Positions 1 to 13,215 of a stretch of DNA of 64,000 bases are shown one piece after another (position 1 is the stretch's first letter; every line of letters begins with the position of its first letter). The stretch covers positions 360,403,863-360,467,862 of the forward strand of contig CM060915.1 in the NCBI GenBank assembly GCA_030737875.1, read 5' to 3'. The stretch is from Allium sativum. Lineage: Eukaryota > Streptophyta > Magnoliopsida > Asparagales > Amaryllidaceae. Made by a program: the position numbers and the translations under genes. The notes under the pieces were generated by a model. It had not been told where the DNA came from. It worked only from the letters and a program-made list of their open reading frames with translations, and ran no database searches.

Positions 1-185
1 AACCACTATGTATCTATGAGATTTTTGAAATAATGGTACATCCTTTCCATTTGAAATATATGTTATTGTTAGGTGTGCAAATGTAATCCTTACAGGAACC
101 AACGATCTATTTAGAATGGCTCTAAGTTTCAATGGGCCTTTTCTAGGTCAAAATTTAGGTCCATTCTAGGCGGGTTGTTACAAAT
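1..185. other. Copia leader-like sequence, no gene seen
   Basis: AT-rich sequence directly upstream of the copia gag relic. It may be the leader between that element's 5' LTR and gag, but neither an LTR boundary nor a primer-binding site is recognisable here. Confidence 0.3.
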
Positions 186-1720
186 ATGGATAATAACACT
201 AGTACTAGCACAAACACTGGATTCATAGAAGGTTAATCTATTGCACGACCACCCTTTTTCAATGGCATGAAGTATAGTTATTAGGCTACACGCATGAGTA
301 TATACATGCAAGCTAATGGTTTTGATTCTTGGAATATTACCCAAAAAGAATACACACACAACTCACTACACCTTACACTGAATGGTCTACAAATGAAAAA
401 GCAGAGGCTACTGCCAATGCTAAAGCTATGAATATGTTGCATTGTGCCTTGAATAGAAACTAGTTTAACCGGATTTTTATGTGCAATACTGCATATGAAA
501 TTTGGTGAACACTCAAAGTAACTCACGAACGAATTAGCAAGGTCAAACAAAGCAAGATATCCATGCTCAAAAACCAATTTCAAAATTTCAGGATGAATGC
601 AAAATGAGTCTATAAATGATATTAAACTCTTTAACGGATGGATGGGAAAGAAAGGTTTTAGCCATCGAAGAGGCTAATGAACTTTCAGCCATGAAACCCG
701 AAGAGTTAATTGGTAAACCTATATTGTATAAAGTAAATTTGCAGGCAAAAAGGACACATGCTCAAGACAAGAAAAATTTAGCTTTTCATGCTGAAAAGGA
801 TGAGTCGGATTAAGACGAAGAACATATTGCCTTCGTAGCCAAAAATTTCAAAAAAAATCTGAAACATAAGAAGAGCCAAAATAAGAATGTAAAGAAAAAT
901 CCTATAAAAGACTTGATCTAGCCTTGGTTGAATGTTTCAATTGTCACAAAATCAGACATTTTCAAAAGAGTTGTCCGGAACTAAAGAACAATCGCAACAA
1001 AAAAGAAGAAATCAAAGAAGCGAGCTTTTTCAGTCACTTGGGATAATTCAGAGTCATCATCTTCTGAGAGTGACAGTGATAGTGACAATGAACAAGAAAA
1101 TGTATGCTTTATGGCAAAAGACACCGAGGTTAGTGATTTTACTTATGAAGAATTGATTAAAATTAATACGAGAATTCTAGAATCCAGAAATATTTTAAAA
1201 GAAAATATAAACAAGAAAATAAAGAAAGAAAATGGCAGAATTTGAAAGAGATTTGTTAAAAGATGAAAAAAGATTTTAGAGGATGAAATCAGAAAATTAC
1301 AAGAGTCTCTATCTAACGCAAATTCTTTCATTTCTTTATTGAGTCAAGAAACTGAAACTCAAAAAGGAAAAAATGATTTGCTTGCTTTTGAAAATCATGA
1401 TTTAAATTCAAAAGTTAAAATTATTGAGTTAGATAATTCTAGTCTTTAATTAAGATTAAATGATATATTTCTAAGAACGTGAATAATTTTTATAAAGGAA
1501 GAGAAAACCTATCTAGAATTTTAGAAAATTCTCAGCCTTCTCATAGTGAAAAAGGATTAGGATTTATACAAGAAATCAGTACTAAGAAAAGTTCTAATAA
1601 ACCTATTGGTACTAAGAAGAGTACTAGATTTATCAAGTCTACACCTTCTAGTACAAAGAAAATAGATCCTGTATCAAAGAAAAAACCATCCAAAAATATT
1701 AGTATTTGGATACCAAAAAT
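186..1720 (+). pseudogene. Ty1/copia (Sirevirus-like) gag relic
   Basis: This is a decayed capsid gene of a Ty1/copia retrotransposon. Reading across several frames gives, in order: an N-terminal part with RPPFFNGMKYSY and MQANGFDSW near 245-330; a middle part at 616-810 with LTDGWERKVLAIEEANEL and EELIGK; a CCHC-like knuckle CFNCHKIRHFQKSC near 930-975; an acidic segment FSVTWDNSESSSSESDSD near 1030-1090; CFMAKDTE near 1110; and FYKGRENLSRILENSQPS with KGLGF near 1485-1560. This order is typical of plant copia gag, especially Sirevirus-like elements. Many stops and frame changes split it, so it cannot make a capsid protein. The motif ISIWIPK near 1700 is the last recognisable part. No protease, integrase or RT of this element follows, so pol was lost or displaced by the sequence after 1720. 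Confidence 0.75.
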
Positions 1721-1994
1721 AAACAATGTGTTAATTTCATACGAAGTCATATGGTCGCGTAACTTTGGGAAACGACTATGGGGGTCATTTCCTAAATTCT
1801 CGATTTATGCCGGATTTTAAAATGACCATATTGCCCCTACGAATCTTGTTCCGCCTATAACTTTCGATTGGTAAGGAATTTTGACTTGAAAGAGCGGTCA
1901 CATAAATCAAACGAACTTACTGTTTGGGAGATGTGGCTAAAATAAGATTTGAAGATGGAAAAACAGCCTAATAAGGCTTAATTAAGTGATTAGC
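1721..1994. repeat. Left piece of interrupted repeat Y
   Basis: Non-coding sequence between the copia relic and G1. It ends in TTAGC (1990-1994), and the same five bases restart at 13258-13262, so this piece was contiguous with 13258 onward before G1 inserted. The true left edge of Y is not resolved; position 1721 is only where the copia similarity stops. Confidence 0.5.
1990..1994. repeat. G1 target-site duplication, left copy
   Basis: TTAGC directly before the left LTR; the matching copy is 13258-13262. Confidence 0.9.
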
Positions 1995-4967
1995 TGAAAT
2001 ACCCCACCTCCGTTAAGGTCACTCACAAAGGGAATGCCTTAATTTTGGTGGAGGTTTATAAGTAAAAGACACAGATAAAACACAAGACATATATAAACAC
2101 ATATAAATAAGCAACGGAAAAACCAATAGACTTTTATTATCATAAATACGTGTTCATACAGAACATTTCCAACATTGTTTCAAAACAAACTTCTAATTAT
2201 TACAACCATAATACTGTCTTGATTTTAAAAGTTAAAGAAGCATGAAACATAAATAAAGCTGCATAATCCCCATAAATGATATCCAAAGCCATGGTCCAAA
2301 TGAAAGAAATCCAAGCAATACATTCTCTCTCTTCAAGCTGGATGAAAAACTGACTAAGCTGCGGTGTTTCCTCCCCGTGGACCTAGGAGGGGGGGGGGGA
2401 ACGGAAGAAAAGAAAATGAAAGGAAAATGGGTCAGACATAAGTCTGGTAAGTCTAGCTATATTCCTAGAGTGTTAATAATAAAAAGATCATGACTTGCAT
2501 AAAGTGAGAACAGGACGATATCAGGATAATAGACTATCCTAGAACTAGATAAGGTGTCCTAAACGAACATCCCTTCGCACCCTATTTTAAATCTCTATCT
2601 CTGCACCTACTAATTCTTATACCAACAGGTACCCCGTGATTGGTGTGAAGTGATCCCTTTCTCTTTCTTTAAAAGATCGGCTCCTACTCGTATATTCACA
2701 TGTGTCTACGGCCCTATATGGTAGATACCTATGCTGGTCCCACCATGGGGTGTATCAAGTCCCATGGTGGCGGCCCCGACACAATTCTAGCATGCATAGG
2801 GTATACTACTGATGCTCCAGTGCCCTGACTTGTCTGCTCCAGAGTGTGTGCACGCCCGCACTCTGTTAGAACCCACACTGTGCACCAACCGCCGTCGCTT
2901 TTGACCGCTTACAATCAGCCCAGTAATCGTGCCCCACCTTGCCTAGTTCAGGGTACCATGATACCTAATTGGGTTACTGCTGAAACGGGTCCCCGTTACT
3001 AGGTTTTCTAGTCAAACATGTTTAGTGGTTAAGGGTCCAAATGAACCTAACCCCCACCCATCCAAATTATTTAACATGTTGAATTTGGTTAAGTATTTAT
3101 TAAATTGACTTAACCCTATCAGTCCTAACTCAGCTCTAATTGTCTTATTAGAGCACCAACCTCTCAGATTAGACAGATATTGCTGTGGCTGCCTGTATGC
3201 CGGTTGGGTCCAGGTAGTCTTATGCCACAACTCAGTTTAACCTCGGGTCTTTATTGGGCCCCATGCCTTAACCTCTCACACTGGATAGCTATTGTTGTGA
3301 CAACTGGACAGCCGGGCGGGTCCGGGCAGGTTTACGTCACAACTCAATCCAACCTCGGGTTAAGCGCGTTCGTATTTTCTAATTTACATTTTAATTATGT
3401 AAATTATTCAAATTCAAATTACTGTCACATTCATTTCCAATTAATCTCATTAATTAAGGTAATTAATGCCTTTTTATGCCTTAAATCACTTATGTGATTA
3501 ATGACCAATTTATGGCAAGTTTTCCTAAAATTATCATTTTAACCCAACGTTACCCCATTCAATATTAGGCTAACCATCTGAGCCTAATTTACGTTCGCAT
3601 GATTTTTGGTGTAAAGTATTAGGCTAAAAACTTAGCCTAATTTAATATACGCAAATTGGCATAAATTACCATAAACATGACAAGGGTATAACTTTGGTAT
3701 TGATGGCATAATCAATATGAACATAATAGGGTGTACTTGCAAAATAACTAACATGAACATTTTAGGGGTGAACTTGCAAAATAACTAACATGAACATTAT
3801 AATGTCATAGGTACAAACTTGCAAAAAGACTAACATAAACATTATAATGTCATAGGTATGAACTTGCACTTATAGGCTAACTCAACATATATGTGTTTTT
3901 AACATAGGCCATATTAACAACATACATGAGAATTAGCAATATGAACTAATCCATATACATATGTTAATTTGCAACATAGGCAAATCAACATACGTATATG
4001 TGAGTTAGCAACATAGGCTAATCAACATACACATGTGTTAATTAGTAACATAGATTTAAACATACTTGCAAATTAATCCCAACATATGATAAGTGTGAAC
4101 ATGGCATAAGTTTTGCATAAACATGAACATATAGATTTGACAATTGGTCGCATAACTTCACTACATAAACTTGCATAATAAACTACACAATTCTCATAAG
4201 ATGTTACAATCCAAGTCCATGCTTATACAAATAATCTAATCCAATAATCCCAAATTTAACATGATAATAGAATCAAGTCACTGGCATAGATTAATATTAT
4301 AAAACATAATAAACATCATACTTAATAATTCTCAATTCAACAAGATAATAGAATCAAATCACAAACGTATATTAATAACATAACGAGTATCGTACTATTA
4401 TCATTTCATCGCAACACATGATATTCATATTAATTCGCATTCTAAAAATGTAGCTAAACTTACAATCGTAGATGGTCTTGTTTTCTGAGTTCTGAAATTC
4501 CGAATTTGCAAAGCTTTCCTTTGGGAAGACGTTGCTTTGATTCTAATTTGTTGTTGCTTTTTAATCTTTTAGTTTGTATTCGCTACGTTGTTCGTCTCTT
4601 TCAAGTGGAGGCTCCCTCTAGTTCTCAGCAGACAGCATGGTGGCTCCAATTCTTATTCTTTTTTTTTTGTGAATTTTTAGTTTGAGACCTAGGGTCTTTT
4701 TATAGAGTTGCAAGTTTATTTGTGCCGTCGATGAAGCTAGGGTTAACCAGAGCCGTCCGTTGTAAAGAGGAGCCAAATATGTTCACCATTTCTTTCTTAA
4801 TGTACATTTAATATTATTTGTCAATCCATATAAATATGTACGCATTAGATACATCTCCCCTTTACACATTTATTATTATTTTTGTATGCACATTAGATAC
4901 ATCTCCCCTTTACACATTTATTATTATATTAGCAACTTCAGTGTTAACAGAAATACGGGGTGTTACA
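1995..4967 (-). repeat. G1 3' LTR
   Basis: 2973 bp. In element orientation it starts TGTAACACCCCG and ends GGGGTATTTCA. It holds a TATA-like CTATAAAAAG near 4695-4705, the twin stem-loop modules at 3157-3360, and on the minus strand a pyrimidine tract ending TAG|GTCC near 2384. Near its 5' end (4838-4930) lie two tandem copies of a repeat that contains ACATCTCCCCTTTACACA. Confidence 0.93.
3157..3360 (-). repeat. Twin stem-loop module, G1 3' LTR
   Basis: Two related ~90-nt modules in tandem (3157-3247 and 3270-3360). On the minus strand each begins GAGGTT, has arms around GTTGTGRC and GYCACARC, a GC-rich centre with CCCGGACCCGCCCGG (intact in the second) and closes with GAGAGGTT. The same pair occurs in the LTRs of G2 and G3. 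Confidence 0.65.
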
Positions 4968-4980
4968 TTCTCCCCTCCAT
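4968..4980 (-). other. G1 polypurine tract
   Basis: Minus-strand ATGGAGGGGAGAA directly adjoins the 3' LTR. It is the expected primer for plus-strand DNA synthesis. Confidence 0.85.
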
Positions 4981-4984
4981 AAAG

Positions 4985-5002
4985 GATTTCGTCCCCGAAA
5001 TC
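4985..5002 (-). other. Pre-PPT hairpin of G1
   Basis: Inverted repeat GATTTCG / CGAAATC with a 4-nt loop, just upstream of the polypurine tract. The same structure sits at this place in G2 and, with altered end pairs, in D1. Confidence 0.6.
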
Positions 5003-5560
5003 TCCAAGTCTAGGAGAACATATATCCTACCATCCAAATGTCCATCTACTCAATCATCAAACACGAGCGTCCATTGTCCTTAAAAGACTTCTAATGCTTC
5101 ATGATCATATGCATCGTGTGTGTACATGTCCTTATCTAATGCAAAAATCAGGCGGTCTACTGATTCAGTTGACCTCCTTAATGCAAATTATGTAAGTGTC
5201 ATGAATCCATTATGTATGCAAACTTTTTCCTATTCATAATTCTACATGAGTGCGCAATCATTCAAATAAATGCGACATCCATATGACAACATATTAAGCT
5301 TCAATCATACACAAACATAAACACATATATGCATATGCAATATGAAGTGACTGAGTCGTTCTAAAACCCTAGATTGTGTGTGTATATGCATCCACGAGCA
5401 ACCACTAGCAAACATTTGCAACCACTTGCAACCATCATCCATAACATGTTTCAATTACATGTTTACATCCAAAGGGGTTTCCACCTAAGGATAAAAGGGT
5501 AAGGTCGGTGAGATATACCTGAAAAGATAGATACTAACATGACTTTAAGGAGAAAGAGAG
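5003..5560 (-). other. G1 3' non-coding internal region
   Basis: Sequence between the end of pol and the pre-PPT hairpin, matching the region after pol in G2 (51984-52495) in parts, for example the ATGCAAATTA/GTCAACTGAATCAG stretch around 5160-5190. No reading frame is supported. Confidence 0.6.
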
Positions 5561-8500
5561 ATCAAAAATGTACCCTTAAAAAGAAAAGGGTAGGCTGCGC
5601 GTATTCTATCCTCAGTTTCCTAAGTCGCGTCTTCCTCGGCGTCGCTCCACTGAACTTTGACAAGTTTGACTTCGCGGTTGCGTAGCTTTTTCACTTTAGT
5701 TCCTAAGATGCAAGTTGGAACTTTCCTCACAGTTGCTTCGCGTTCTAACTTCAGCTTCTTCTAGAATGTTTGGCTCTACCACTTCCGCTGACTCATGTAG
5801 ATACTTCCGGAGGTGAGAAACATGAAAGACGTTGTGAACTCCGGCCAGTCTCTCGGGTAACTCTAACATGTAGGCCATCTTCCCAATCTTCTCGATGATA
5901 GGAAACGGCCCTACAAATCTTGGTGCTAGCTTCCCTGTGGATCCAAAGCGAACGACGTTCCTTAAAGAAGATACCTTAAGGAAAACCCTGTCCCCAACCT
6001 CAAATTCAAGGTCGGTCCTTCTCTTGTCTGCGTAGGATTTTTGTCTGTCTTGGGCTGTCTTCATTCTTCTCCGTATTAAGTCTACTTTCTCTGAAGTCTC
6101 TCGGATCATATCTGGTCCAAGTATGAACTTGTCAGTAGACTCCCACCAACAAGTGGGCAATCGGCACGGTCTTCCATATAAAGCTTCGAAGGGCGCCATT
6201 CCGATGGTGGCTTGGTAGCTGTTGTTGTAGGCAAATTCCACCAAAGGAAGATGGTCCTCCCAAGTCCCTCTAAAGTCAAGGACGCAAAGTCTCAAAAGGT
6301 CTTCCAAAATCCTGTTCACCCTTTCCGTCTGACCATCGGTTTGGGGGTGACAGGCCGTGCTCAAACATAACTGTGTGCCTACAGCTTCTTGCAGACTCCG
6401 CCAAAACTCGCTTGTGAAGATAGGATCTCTGTCGCTAATAATGCTGGAAGGTATTCCATGGAGTCAAACTATCTCCTTAAGATAAAGAGATGCTAGAGAC
6501 GAGGCAGTCCTTCTACTCTTGACAGGTAAAAAGTGGGCGCTTTTAGTAAGCCTATCCACTATTACCCAAATGCTAGTGTTGCCTCTTCTAGACCTAGGCA
6601 GCCCATCAATGAAGTCCATTGAAATGCTATCCCACTTCCACCGTGGGACCTCTAGAGGATAGAGCAGACCGCCAGGCTTCTTCTGCTACGCCTTGACTTG
6701 TTGGCAAATCATGCACTTAGAAACAAAATCTGCCACGTCCTTCTTCATGCCACTCCAAAAGAAAACTCTCTTTAAGTCCTTGTACATTTTTTCCCCGCCT
6801 GGATGTATTGTCTTCTTGGAATGATGTGCCTTCTCAAGAACTTTCTTCACCAACTCCTTTGCATGTGGGACGCATAGTCTTCCATCCCGTCTTAACCACC
6901 CTTTGTCGTCGATGGTGTATCTATCGAGGTGACTAGAAGACTCACCCCTAACGAGCTTATCAACCACTTCTACAACCTAAGGGTCTTCTCGTTGTGCGGT
7001 CCCTATTGAGTCTAAGAGAGTGGGCCGCACTTCTAGCGATGCTAACAGACCGAGTACAAAATCAGAGGAGGGCCTAAAGTCAAAACTGGCTATAAACTCT
7101 AGGCTTCGCCTTTCAACAAATAGCTGGCTCAATGTTAGCTTCTTTCTACTCAAGGCATCTGCGACTACGTTGCCCTTGCCAGGAGTGTAGGAAATCTCGA
7201 AATCATACGAGGCAAGAAACTCCATCCACCTTTGTTGCCTTAAGTTAAGGTCCTTCTGCGAGAAGAGATACTTCAAAGATTTATGGTCAGTATACAGTTC
7301 AAATTTCTCACCTAGGAGATAGTGGCGCCAAGACTTAAGCGCAAAGACGATGGCGGCCAACTCAAGGTCGTGGGTTGGGTAGTTCCTTTCATGAACTTTC
7401 AACTGTCTTCCGCCATAAGCTACTACCCTTCCTTGTTGCATTAGGACAGCGCCTAGTCCTATCCCGCATGCATCCGTGTATACAGTAAACATTTTGCTTC
7501 CATCCGGCAAGGTCAGAACTGGGGCTGTTGTAAGAGCCCTTTTTAAGCGTTGGAAAGCAAACTCGCAATCCAAATCCCAAGAGAAAACTAGATTCTTCTT
7601 TGTTAGACTTGTAAGAGGAGCTGAGATTTTTGCAAAATCTCTGATGAACTTCCGATAAAAGCCTGCAAGCCCGAGGAAGCTTCGGACCTCGGTTGCATTC
7701 CTTGGTGCCTTCCAATCTTGCACCGCTACTACTTTTGCGGGGTCTACAGCTAACCCCTCTTTGGACACTATATGCCCAAGAAATCTCACTTCTTCTCTCC
7801 AAAAGTGGCACTTGGAGAATTTAGCTTTTAACTGATGTGTTCTAAGAGTCTCCACGATTGCCTTTAGGTGCTGAGCATGCTCTTCCTCATTTTTTTTGAG
7901 AAGATCAAAATATCGTCTACGAAGACCACCACGAATTTATTGAGGAAATCTCTGAACACCTTACTCATTAGGTCCACGAAGTAAGCGGGTGCGTTTGTCA
8001 AGCCAAAAGGCATGACAACCCACTCAAAGAATCTGTCTGGGGTTCTGAAAGCCATCTTATCGATGCTATCATCAGCTACCCTTAGCTGATGAAATCCGGT
8101 CGCCAAATCAAGTTCGGAGAAAACCGACGCTCCTACAAGCTGGTCAAACAAATCGTCAATTCTGGGGAGAGGGTGCCTATTCTTTTTAGTCAGCTTGTTT
8201 AGCTCCCTATAGTCAACACATAGACGGAGTGAACCATCCACCTTTGTAGCGAACACCACTGGAGTGCCCCATTCTGAAATGCTCCGCCTAATGAACCCCT
8301 TTTCTAAAAGCTCTTTATCTGCTTACTGAGATCTTTCCTTTCCCTAGGAGCCATGTGCCTAAAAGGAAAAGCAACGGGCTTCGCATTGTCAACAAGATAG
8401 ATGCGGAAGTCTATTTCCCGTTTCGGAGGTAAGCCCTTCACCTCATCAAAGACATCCGAATATTCTCGGACCACCTTAACTGACTGCAAATTCTCAACAG

Positions 8501-9945
8501 AAGCGTCAAGCGATTCAAGATAACTAAGCATAACCACATTTGAGGGATTACAAGTAATTTCCAGAGTGTTACCGAGTTGGATTAAGAGCCTAACCACTCT
8601 TTTATCACAATCAAGGATGGCACCATTACTGGATAGCCAGTCCATGCCCAAAATCAATCCATACCCCGAGAAGCCCAAAACAAAGGCACTACATCTAAAT
8701 TTTACACTTAAAATAGAGATTTTCAAATTCATACAAATCATTGACAAATAAGCTGGGCCTCCAATTGGATTGGAGACAACCAAGGGATCCTCTACCATAC
8801 TAGTTTCTAGGTGCAGAGATTCTACTAAAGCAGATGAAATAAAGGAGTGTGATGCACCAGAATCAAATAAAGTGCGAACTGGGTGATCATAAAGATAGAC
8901 TACACTTTCTACAGAAGTATTTCTACCTCGCTGTTGCAGAAGAGGTGCCTCCAGTGCATGAACTTGTCCACCCGAAGTGGATGCAGCTTTCTGCGCCTGC
9001 CCTCGTCTCTTAGGGCAGTCCTTAGCTATGTGTCCTGTTTCTCCACAATGAAAGCAACCACCATTCATCTTTGCCTTCTTCTTCCTGCAGTCTTTCACCA
9101 CATGTCCAACCACACCACATAAATTACGCTTTCTTGTTTCGCGAGCTTTGTTGTTTTTTCCTATGCTTCTTAAAGTCTGTTTTCTTAGGCTGTAAAGCTT
9201 CTTTCTTTCCCTGAGACCCTACCGCCTTTGTCTCCTTCTTGCCTTTATCCTCCTCATGTAGTAACGCCATCTATACCAGCCTTTCATATGTAGCTCCCAT
9301 TGGTATATGGGTCATGGCCAGGCTATGAAGCGGCTCATTCAGTCCATTAACAAAGCGGAGAGCCTTCTTGTGTTGGGTGTTGACTAGGTCCAGTCCGAAC
9401 CTAGCCAGCTGATCAAACTGGTTGACGTACTCGTTGACGGTCATACTTCCTCGCTTAAGGGATAGGAACCTCTCCATTTGAAGACTTCTCTCAGCTTCTG
9501 AAAGGAACTTCAGCTCAAATCTAAATCTGAAATCTTCCCACGTTTCTACTGGTCTTTCTGCATTGGTGACTTCACACCAGTAGGAAGCCTCTCCTTTGAG
9601 AAACCACACTTCCAGTCTTACCTTCTGCCCGTCTTCTACATCGAAGATAACGAAAAGATCTTCGGTCTCTTTCAGCCAGTTCCTGGCTACTACGAAGGAC
9701 TCGGTTCCATGAAAGTCTTTCCCATCGATAGCTTTAAAATCTCTACAAGTCTTGGCAAAAGCATTTCCTCTCGGAGGAGGATGAGGAGGGGGGATATCAG
9801 CAACTGGGGGAGGAGGAAGAGGAAGAATTTCTGCAGCTGGGGGAGGAAGATTCGCTGGGCCCGCGTCATTGGCCCTAGCTTCCAAGTACCTTCTAAACCA
9901 ACCAGGTACAGTCACACCTTCCGGAAGGTTAAATTCTCCCGACAT
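5561..9945 (-). pseudogene. G1 gag-pol relic
   Basis: Decayed polyprotein gene of a Ty3/gypsy chromovirus-like element, read from ATG at 9945 downward. In order: capsid start MSGEFNLPEGVTVPGWF; two CCHC knuckles near 9130-9010, the first apparently lacking its first Cys; protease [10 protein letters not shown] near 8855; RT with [12 protein letters not shown] near 8100 and [10 protein letters not shown] near 7915; RNase H with YTDACG near 7470, TDHKSL near 7275 and VADALSR near 7155; integrase HHCC and catalytic core ([16 protein letters not shown] near 6330); GPY/F-type [14 protein letters not shown] near 5900; and a chromodomain-like tail at 5570-5695. Breaks: stop at 9271-9273, frameshift near 8310, frameshift near 7890, stops at 6977-6979 and 6686-6688, a stop near 6460, frameshift near 5696, and a stop in the tail near 5608. 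It cannot produce the full enzyme set. Confidence 0.92.
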
Positions 9946-10114
9946 GCTGAAACGAAAAAGGAAAGATTCAAAACGAAGGATAGATAATTCACATGGCTTT
10001 GGGGGATTATGCCTTTCTAAAACTATAAAACAATTCTTTTTCTTGAAAAATGCTTCTTTAAATTTTAATTTGAATATAGTTTCAAAAACTTTTTATCTGG
10101 TCTGGTAAACCTAT

Positions 10115-10126
10115 GCTCTGATACCA
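10115..10126 (-). other. G1 primer-binding site (tRNA-iMet)
   Basis: Minus-strand TGGTATCAGAGC, complementary to the 3' end of plant initiator tRNA-Met, two bases inside the 5' LTR. Confidence 0.92.
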
Positions 10127-11286
10127 AGTGAAACACCCCACCTCCGTTAAGGTCACTCACAAAGGGAATGCCTTAATTTTGGTGGAGGTTTATAAGTAAA
10201 AGACACAGATAAAACACAAGATAGATATAAACACATATAAATAAGCAACGGAAAAACCAACAGACTTTTATTATCATAAATACGTGTTCATACAGAACAT
10301 TTCCAACATTGTCTCAAAACAAACTTCCAATTATTACAACCATAATACTGTCTTGATTTTAAAAGTTAAAGAAGCATGAAACATAAATAAAGCTGCATAA
10401 TCCCCATAAATGATATCCAAAGCCATGGTCCAAATGAAAGAAATCCAAGCAATACATTCTCTCTCTTCAAGCTGGATGAAAAACTGACTAAGCTGCGATG
10501 TTTCCTCCCTGTGGACCTTGGGGGGGGGGGGGGAGAAAAGAAGACGAAAGGAAAATGGGTCAAACATAAGTCTGGTAAGTCTAGCTATATTACTAGAATG
10601 TTAATAATAAAAAGATCATGACTTGCATAAAGTGAGAACATGACGATATCAGGATAATAGACTATCCTAGAACTAGATAAGGTGTCCTAAAACGAACATC
10701 CCTTCGCACCCTATTTTAAATCTCTATCTCTGCACCTACTAATTCTTATACCAACAGGCACCCCATCATTGGGGTGAAGTGATCCCTTTCTCTTTCTTTA
10801 AAAGATCGGCTCCTACTCGTATATTCACATGTGTCCTACGACCCTATATGGTAGATACCTATGCTGGTCCCACCATGGGGTATATCAAGTCCCATGTTGG
10901 CGGCCCCGACACAATTCTAGCATGCATAGGGTATACTACTGATGCTCCAGTGCCCTGACTTGTCTGCTCCAGAGTGTGTGCACGCCCGCACTCTGTTAGA
11001 ACCCACACTGTGCACCAACCGCCGTCGCTTTTGACCGCTTACAATCAGCCCAGTAATCGTGCCCCACCCTGCCTAGTTCAGGGTACCATGATACCTAATT
11101 GGGTTACTGCTGAAATGGGTCCCCGTTACTAGGTTTTCTAGTCAAACATGTTTAGTGGTTAAGTGTACGAATGAACCTAACCCCGACCCATCCAAATTAT
11201 TTAACATGTTGAATTTGGTTAAGTATTTATTAAAATGACTTAACCCTATCAGTCCTAACTCAACTCTAATTGTCTTATTAGAGCAC

Positions 11287-11490
11287 CAACCTCTCAGATT
11301 AGACGGATATTGATGTGGCTGCCTGTTTGCCGGTTGGGTCCGGGCAGTCTTACGCCACAACTCAGTTTAACCTCGGGTCTTTATTGGGCCCCATGCCTTA
11401 ACCTCTCACATTGGATAGCTATTGTTGTGACAACTGGACAGCCGGGCGGGTCCGGGCAGGTTTACGTCACAACTCAATCCAACCTCGGGT
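11287..11490 (-). repeat. Twin stem-loop module, G1 5' LTR
   Basis: Counterpart of 3157-3360, with copies at 11287-11377 and 11400-11490. The second copy keeps CCCGGACCCGCCCGG on the minus strand. Confidence 0.65.
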
Positions 11491-13079
11491 TAAGCGCATT
11501 CGTATTTTCTAATTTACATTTTAATTATGTAAATTATTCAAATTCAAATTACTGTCACATTCATTTCCAATTAATTTCATTAATTAAGGTAATTAATGCC
11601 TTTTTATGCCATAAATCACTTATGTGATTAATGACCAATATGTAAATTAGAAAATATCCAAATTACTGTCACATTCATTTCCAATTAATCTCATTAATTA
11701 AGGTAATTAATGCCTTTTTATAACATAAATCACTTATGTGATTAATGACCAATTTATGGCAAGTTTTCCTAAAATTATCATTTTAACCCAACGTTACCCC
11801 GTCCAATATTAGGCTAACCATCTCAGCCTAATTTACGTTCACATGATTTTTGGTGTAAAGTATTAGGCTAAAAACTTAGCCTAATTTAATATACGCAAAT
11901 TGGCATAAATTATCATAAACATGACTAGGGTATAACTTTGGTATTGATGGCATAATCAATATGAACATAATAGGGTGTACTTGCAAAATAACTAACATGA
12001 ACATTTTATGGGTGAACTTGCAAAATAACTAACATGAACATTATAATGTCATAGGTACAAACTTGCAAAAAGACTAACATAGACATTATAATGTCATAGG
12101 TATGAACTTGCACTTATAGGCTAACTCAACATATATGTGTTTTTAACATAGGCCATATTAACAACATACATGAGAATTAGCAATATGAACTAATCCATAT
12201 ACATATGTTAGTTTGCAACATAGGCAAATCAACATACGTATATGTGAGTTAGCAACATAGGCTAATCAACATACACATGTGTTAATTAGTAACATAGATT
12301 TAAACATACTTGCAAATTAATCCCAACATATGATAAGTGTGAACATGGCATAAGTTTTGCATAAACATGAACATATAGATTTGACAATTGGTCGCATAAC
12401 TTCACTACATAAACTTGCATAATAAACTACACAATTCTCATAAGATGTTACAATCCAAGTCCATGCTTATACAAATAATCTAATCCAATAATCCCAAATT
12501 TAACATGATAATAGAATCAAGTCACTGGCATAGATTAATATTATAAAACATAATAAACATCATACTTAATAATTCTCAATTCAACATGATAATAGAATCA
12601 AATCACAAACGTATATTAGTAACATAACGGGTATCGTACTATTATCATTTCATCGCAACACATGATATTCATATTAATTCGCATTCTAAAAATGTAGCTA
12701 AACTTACAATCGTAGACGGTCTTGTTTTCTGAGTTCTGAAATTCTGAATTTGCAAAGCTTTCCTTTGGGAAGACGTTGCTTTGATTCTAATTTGTTGTTG
12801 CTTTTTAATCTTTTAGTTTGTATTCGCTATGTTGTTCGTCTCTTTTAAGTGGAGGCTCCCTCTAGTTCTCAGCAGACAGCATAGTGGCTCCAATTCTTAT
12901 TCTTTTTTTTGTGAATTTTTAGTTTGAGACCTAGGGTCTTTTTATAGAGTTGCAATTTAATTTGAGCCGTCGATGAAGCTAGGGTTAACTAGAGCCGTCC
13001 GTTGTAAAGAGGAGCCAATTATGTTCACCATTTCTTTCTTAATGTACATTTACTATTATTTGTCAATCCATATAAATAC

Positions 13080-13215
13080 GTACGCATTAGATACATCTCC
13101 CCTTTACACATTTATTATTATTTTTGTATGCACATTAGATACATCTCCCCTTTACACATTTATTATTATTCTTGTATGCACATTAGATACATCTTCTCTT
13201 TACACATTTATTATT
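13080..13215. repeat. Terminal tandem repeat in G1 5' LTR
   Basis: Three copies of a unit of about 45 bp containing CATTAGATACATCTYCYCTT and a TTTATTATTAT tail. The 3' LTR has two copies at 4838-4930. The repeat lies in U3, upstream of the TATA-like box. A related unit with GGGGATGTATCTAAT is repeated at the same place in G2. Confidence 0.8.
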
